Positions 7,941 through 10,727 of a stretch of DNA of 10,727 nucleotides are shown in pieces. Within the stretch, counting starts at the first letter, position 1; each line of letters begins with the position of its first letter. The stretch covers positions 1 to 10,727 of the forward strand of contig DIYZ01000006.1 of assembly GCA_002427845.1 (NCBI GenBank), read 5' to 3'. Both the position numbers and the translations under genes were made by a program. Origin of the DNA: Chloracidobacterium sp. UBA6041 (GTDB taxonomy: Bacteria > Acidobacteriota > Blastocatellia > Pyrinomonadales > Pyrinomonadaceae). The notes under the pieces were generated by a model that did not search any database, was not told where the DNA came from, and saw only the letters and a list, made by a program, of their open reading frames with translations.

Positions 7941-7976
7941 GAGGCGCAGGCGTCCCGCCCGCAAGCGGGCCGCACC
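7941..7976. repeat. GC-rich REP-like palindromic element
   Basis: The stretch has the arm GCGCAGGCGTCCCGCC followed by a hairpin GCCCGC-AA-GCGGGC (7957-7970). Read on the minus strand it gives GCGGGCGGGACGCCTGCGC, which in one frame encodes the phantom peptide AGGTPAP. From memory, GGGACGCCTGCGC-type units are dispersed intergenic repeats in many Acidobacteriota and related genomes, and spurious ORFs ending in GGTPALP are their footprint. It occupies the GHL10-propeller gap with no better explanation. Copy number cannot be judged from one window. Confidence 0.55.
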
Positions 7977-8071
7977 GTCTCTCTGCATACTTGATGCCGC
8001 GCTTTTTTTCGTCCCAGCGCTTTATTCCGGCCATTATTTCTATTGCTGCCTTCCGGCTTCCTAGTCCCCCC

Positions 8072-9730
8072 TTATTCCTTGAATGCTGCTTCGAGCGCGG
8101 GCCAGAGTTTTTCTATCGTCAGATTGCCGGCAGAGAAGATGACGATGCCGTCGGGTTTGGCTTTACGCGCTGCCTCGATTGCCCGCAAGAGTTTCTCCGG
8201 CGGAAAATATCCAGGCGGCAGATCGTTGCGCAGCCTCGACAGCGCGTCTGCGAGTCGATCAATCGCAGCGGGCGTTGCCGCACGCCCTTCGTCGGTAGTC
8301 ACTGCCGCAACCAGCGCATTGATTTCGCGTTCGCGTTCAGGCGCGACCTTAGCAAGACGCGCTCCGATTGTTGCGTAGCTCGCGCCAACGACTCGCACCT
8401 TCTCCGCGCGAGCCACGACATCCGTCGCCGTAAGACTCTTGAGATCACTGATTCGCTCGCGAATATCATCGATCGGCTGCAGCTCTTCTCTGTAAAGATA
8501 AGTCGAGGCAATACCGGCGTATAGAGGCTTCTCGTGCCGCGTCCATTCAAGCTGCCGCTCTGTGATTTCGGTCAGGTGCGCCAGATAATCCTCAAAGCTG
8601 CCGGCAAAGTGGCTGCGATAGGTCATCGGCATGAAGACATCTATCCACCGCGTCCATTCGTGCCACTGCTGTCCGATGAAGCGGGCGCTTTGCACCGGAT
8701 TCTTGAACACGGCCGCTGACAATCCAATCTTTGGGTTAATACGTTTAACACGCTCGTAAGCTTCGCGCACGAAGGTGTCGATCTGATGGACCCGGTAGTC
8801 ATAGAAGAAGTAGCGCATGTCGGGTGGTCCGCCAGGGATGGTGCTGCCGTTAATTAGAAAGTCGGCCATCTCGCGGCGGTCGCGCTTCTGCCAGTCGACA
8901 GGAAGCATCGTAGGGTCGCTCCACCAGTTTGCTTCGATTCGCTCCTGTATGTGCTTCACGCTATGACGCTCCCCGGCTCGCGCTCGCGTTTCGTAGTTGA
9001 GCATCACGTAGCGGGGAATGTGCGCGAGGCAGTAGTCGCAGAAACAATAGCTGTCCGGGGCGACATCGCCTCCGTAGCGGACATAGTCGTGATGGATGCT
9101 GTCAACTGCATAATTCGACACTATCTCTTCGATCATCGGCAGCAACCACTGGTCCGTGTAGCCCGGTCGCCGAGCCGGACACATCCACACATAATCATAA
9201 GGGCGACGTTTAACGCCTAATGTCTCTGTTGCCGTCGTGCCGCCGTCGGCGTTGAGTTGGGCCCATTCCGGATGCTCGCGATAGGCCGCCCCCTTGACGC
9301 CTTCGGCGAAATCTACGAGCCATGCGTCAACCCTGATCCCTTGAGCGTGCGCCTCGCGCGTGAGATGTTCGAGAACATCAAATGATTCGTAGCCCTTTGC
9401 TATCGCCTGCGGGAAGCGTCGACTGCGCCAGTAAATCTCGCCACTCATTCCCTTGACGTTCATGACGATGGTGTCAATGTTCGCCCGTTTGCATTGGGCG
9501 ACAAATTCGCGGACCGACTCAGCGGTCTTGCCTACATTCGGTGGATGGGCCCACAGTGCATGGCCTTCGCGAGCATGCCGAGATGGACCATTAGTTTGCG
9601 CAGAAGACGCCGGTGCCAGCGTGCCTATGGCCAACGCAGCCGCGATCAATGCCACCATGACAATGGTCCAATACGTTGCCGGCCGGCGACAGGAGGCGGC
9701 TCTAAGAGTAACCTTGTTCTTATTGATCAT
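8072..9730 (-). CDS. Secreted family-10-like glycoside hydrolase (GHL10/COG1649 type)
   Basis: This 552-residue protein has an N-terminal signal or signal anchor (hydrophobic 21-40, likely cleavage after SSA44 before Q45). The rest reads as a TIM barrel of the glycosyl-hydrolase-like GHL10 group: early strand NIDTIVMNVKGMSGEIYW at 84-101, GIRVDAWLVDF at 131-141, HPEWAQLNADGG at 153-164, the central DSIHHDYVRYGGD at 210-222 with acidic residues at the active-site end, FMPMTYRS at 366-373, and final strand DGIVIFSAG at 527-535. The one well-studied relative I know, E. coli DigH (YddW), cuts denuded peptidoglycan glycan chains; most of the family is untested. Two oddities are a cysteine cluster YCFCDYC at 228-234 and an extra helical segment at about 421-508 before the last strand. 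The ATG at 9730 has AAAGG 8 nt upstream. It follows the symporter gene, pointing to glycan breakdown linked to uptake. Confidence 0.85.
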   Translation of the reverse strand: MINKNKVTLRAASCRRPATYWTIVMVALIAAALAIGTLAPASSAQTNGPSRHAREGHALWAHPPNVGKTAESVREFVAQCKRANIDTIVMNVKGMSGEIYWRSRRFPQAIAKGYESFDVLEHLTREAHAQGIRVDAWLVDFAEGVKGAAYREHPEWAQLNADGGTTATETLGVKRRPYDYVWMCPARRPGYTDQWLLPMIEEIVSNYAVDSIHHDYVRYGGDVAPDSYCFCDYCLAHIPRYVMLNYETRARAGERHSVKHIQERIEANWWSDPTMLPVDWQKRDRREMADFLINGSTIPGGPPDMRYFFYDYRVHQIDTFVREAYERVKRINPKIGLSAAVFKNPVQSARFIGQQWHEWTRWIDVFMPMTYRSHFAGSFEDYLAHLTEITERQLEWTRHEKPLYAGIASTYLYREELQPIDDIRERISDLKSLTATDVVARAEKVRVVGASYATIGARLAKVAPEREREINALVAAVTTDEGRAATPAAIDRLADALSRLRNDLPPGYFPPEKLLRAIEAARKAKPDGIVIFSAGNLTIEKLWPALEAAFKE

Positions 9731-9852
9731 GATTTATGCCTTTCTTCCTCCCAGGCAGGATGTCCTTGTCCGCCTTTGGTTGTTTTGAAGTCATGGTTTC
9801 GGTCTTCTTCTATGCTTGAGTGATGGCCCTCTCTCCATCCGCAGGGCGGGGT

Positions 9853-9877
9853 CCCCACGCGGGCAGCCCGCGTGGGG
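9853..9877 (-). terminator. Perfect 11-bp hairpin after the symporter gene
   Basis: CCCCACGCGGG (9853-9863) and CCCGCGTGGGG (9867-9877) pair perfectly around the 3-base loop CAG. It begins 19 bases after the symporter stop at 9897, where a terminator is expected. On the minus strand it is followed by ACCCCGCCCTG, with no T run, so it does not fit the standard intrinsic terminator. It may stabilise the 3' end of the symporter mRNA, lower read-through into the GHL10 gene, or be a palindromic repeat unit. Confidence 0.5.
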
Positions 9878-9896
9878 TGCTAGTAGCGACAGTAAT

Positions 9897-10727
9897 CTAA
9901 GCCGCATCAGAAGAGAGACCGCGAAACACGCCGCGACGTGACCAACGCGCGATGAAGAGAGCACCGCTAGTTAGAACTGCCACAAGGGCAAGGCCAAATA
10001 TGTACCAGTGCCGCCCCAGCGGGCTGATCACGGCGAGAATCGCCGCTGTGCAGAAGACAACGCCCAGTGCGCAGTCAATCACATCGGTCAGCGTCTCGCG
10101 TCGAATCGTGCGTCGCACCTCCGGGCTGAAATCTCTGACTACAGGTCCCCACAGTCCCGGCGGTCGGCAGCGCCGGTAGAATTCGCGCAGCGTCTCAATG
10201 CGCTCCGGCGGCGTCAGGTAGGTCACAGCGATGATGGTGGCGAAGCCCAGACCGAACAGGAGTAGGAACCCTTGCCAGAACGGGTGCGCTTGTTCGTTCG
10301 AGAATCCCAACGGGAACCACACGATATAGCTGAGCGGCAGTCCGATGATGAGTGCCGCAGCCTCGCCGTAAATGTTAAGTCGCCACCAGAAGAACCTGAG
10401 CCACGAGAGCGGCAAGATAAAAGCGAAGACGACCGAGTTAATGAATAGAAACCAGGCGCGTAAGCCCTGCACGAAGTAGTACGCTACAAAGAGAGAAAGC
10501 GCGAAGATCACGACCGACCCTATCCGCCCAATCCACACATAGTGGCGCTCAGTCTCCGCCGGTCGTAAAAAGGGCTTATACAAATCGTTGACTACATAGG
10601 ACGCACCCCAGTTCATCAGGGTGCTGACCGTAGACATATAAGCCGCGAAGATGCCGGCCACCAGCAACCCCAACAATCCCACAGGGGCATAGCTTCTAAC
10701 CATTCTGGCCCAGATCTCTCCAGGCTC
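9897..10727 (-). CDS. Sodium:solute symporter (SSS family), C-terminal 276 residues (cut by window edge)
   Basis: The frame is open to base 10727 (EPGEIWARMVRSYAP at the edge), so the ATG at 10703 is internal and the true start lies outside. The visible part has about seven membrane spans, near residues 14-34, 64-86, 92-112, 121-141, 150-170, 214-236 and 241-261. The first contains AAYMSTVSTLMNWGASYVV at 28-46 followed by NDLYKPF, the SSS signature in the helix whose serines and threonines line the Na2 sodium site in vSGLT. The cytoplasmic loop REFYRRCRPPGLWGPV at 181-196 is characteristic of a subgroup often found beside carbohydrate catabolism genes. Family members couple sodium entry to uptake of sugars, sialic acid, amino acids or vitamins. 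Placed at the head of a polysaccharide-degrading cluster, a mono- or disaccharide cargo is the natural inference. The N-terminal substrate-binding helices are not visible. Confidence 0.9.
   Translation of the reverse strand, partial: EPGEIWARMVRSYAPVGLLGLLVAGIFAAYMSTVSTLMNWGASYVVNDLYKPFLRPAETERHYVWIGRIGSVVIFALSLFVAYYFVQGLRAWFLFINSVVFAFILPLSWLRFFWWRLNIYGEAAALIIGLPLSYIVWFPLGFSNEQAHPFWQGFLLLFGLGFATIIAVTYLTPPERIETLREFYRRCRPPGLWGPVVRDFSPEVRRTIRRETLTDVIDCALGVVFCTAAILAVISPLGRHWYIFGLALVAVLTSGALFIARWSRRGVFRGLSSDAA

Noticed and set aside
7859..8524. 221-codon plus-strand frame over the GHL10-propeller gap and the end of GHL10
   Set aside because: Antisense shadow of the GHL10 gene plus the palindromic repeat; its composition (VPPASGPHRLSA) is repeat-derived and no domain is visible.
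10703..10703. ATG at 10703 as the symporter start
   Set aside because: The frame continues upstream to the window edge, and a start here would remove the N-terminal half of the transporter.

Overview
All eight genes in this window lie on the minus strand, so the locus reads from right to left. No gene is interrupted. The two end genes, a transporter and a cutC homologue, are cut by the window edges. I see no rRNA, tRNA, CRISPR array, transposase or phage gene. The DNA is moderately GC-rich (mid-50s percent by eye). Secreted polysaccharide enzymes, a Tat-exported esterase, a sodium/solute symporter and a GC-rich palindromic repeat of the 'GGGACGCCTGCGC' kind suggest a free-living polysaccharide-degrading bacterium. 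Acidobacteriota is my first guess and Verrucomicrobiota or Planctomycetota come next; this placement is an inference and not firm.

Layout in transcription order: (1) 10727-9897, C-terminal part of a sodium:solute symporter; (2) a 166-bp gap with a perfect 11-bp hairpin; (3) 9730-8072, a secreted family-10-like glycoside hydrolase (GHL10/COG1649 type); (4) a 205-bp gap with two palindromic elements; (5) 7866-6703, a secreted beta-propeller protein of unknown function; (6) after 16 bp, 6686-3435, a large secreted heparinase II/III-type polysaccharide lyase; (7) a 183-192-bp gap; (8) 3242-2001, a Tat-exported alpha/beta hydrolase resembling acetyl xylan esterases; (9) after 32 bp, 1968-994, a BadF/BcrA-type sugar kinase; (10) after 79 bp, 914-120, a SIS-domain sugar phosphate protein; (11) overlapping by 4 bp, 123-1, the start of a CutC family gene.

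The simplest reading is one sugar-polymer utilisation locus. Outside the cytoplasm, a lyase, a glycosidase-like enzyme, an esterase and a propeller protein would attack an acidic or acylated polysaccharide. The symporter would import the products. In the cytoplasm, a GlcNAc-kinase-like enzyme and a SIS-domain isomerase or related enzyme would handle a (probably amino) sugar. CutC, named for copper, is translationally coupled to the SIS gene, which hints at a role in sugar metabolism here. The substrate cannot be read from the sequence: a uronic-acid/amino-sugar polymer and a peptidoglycan-like glycan both fit. No SusC/SusD pair and no regulator lies in the window.
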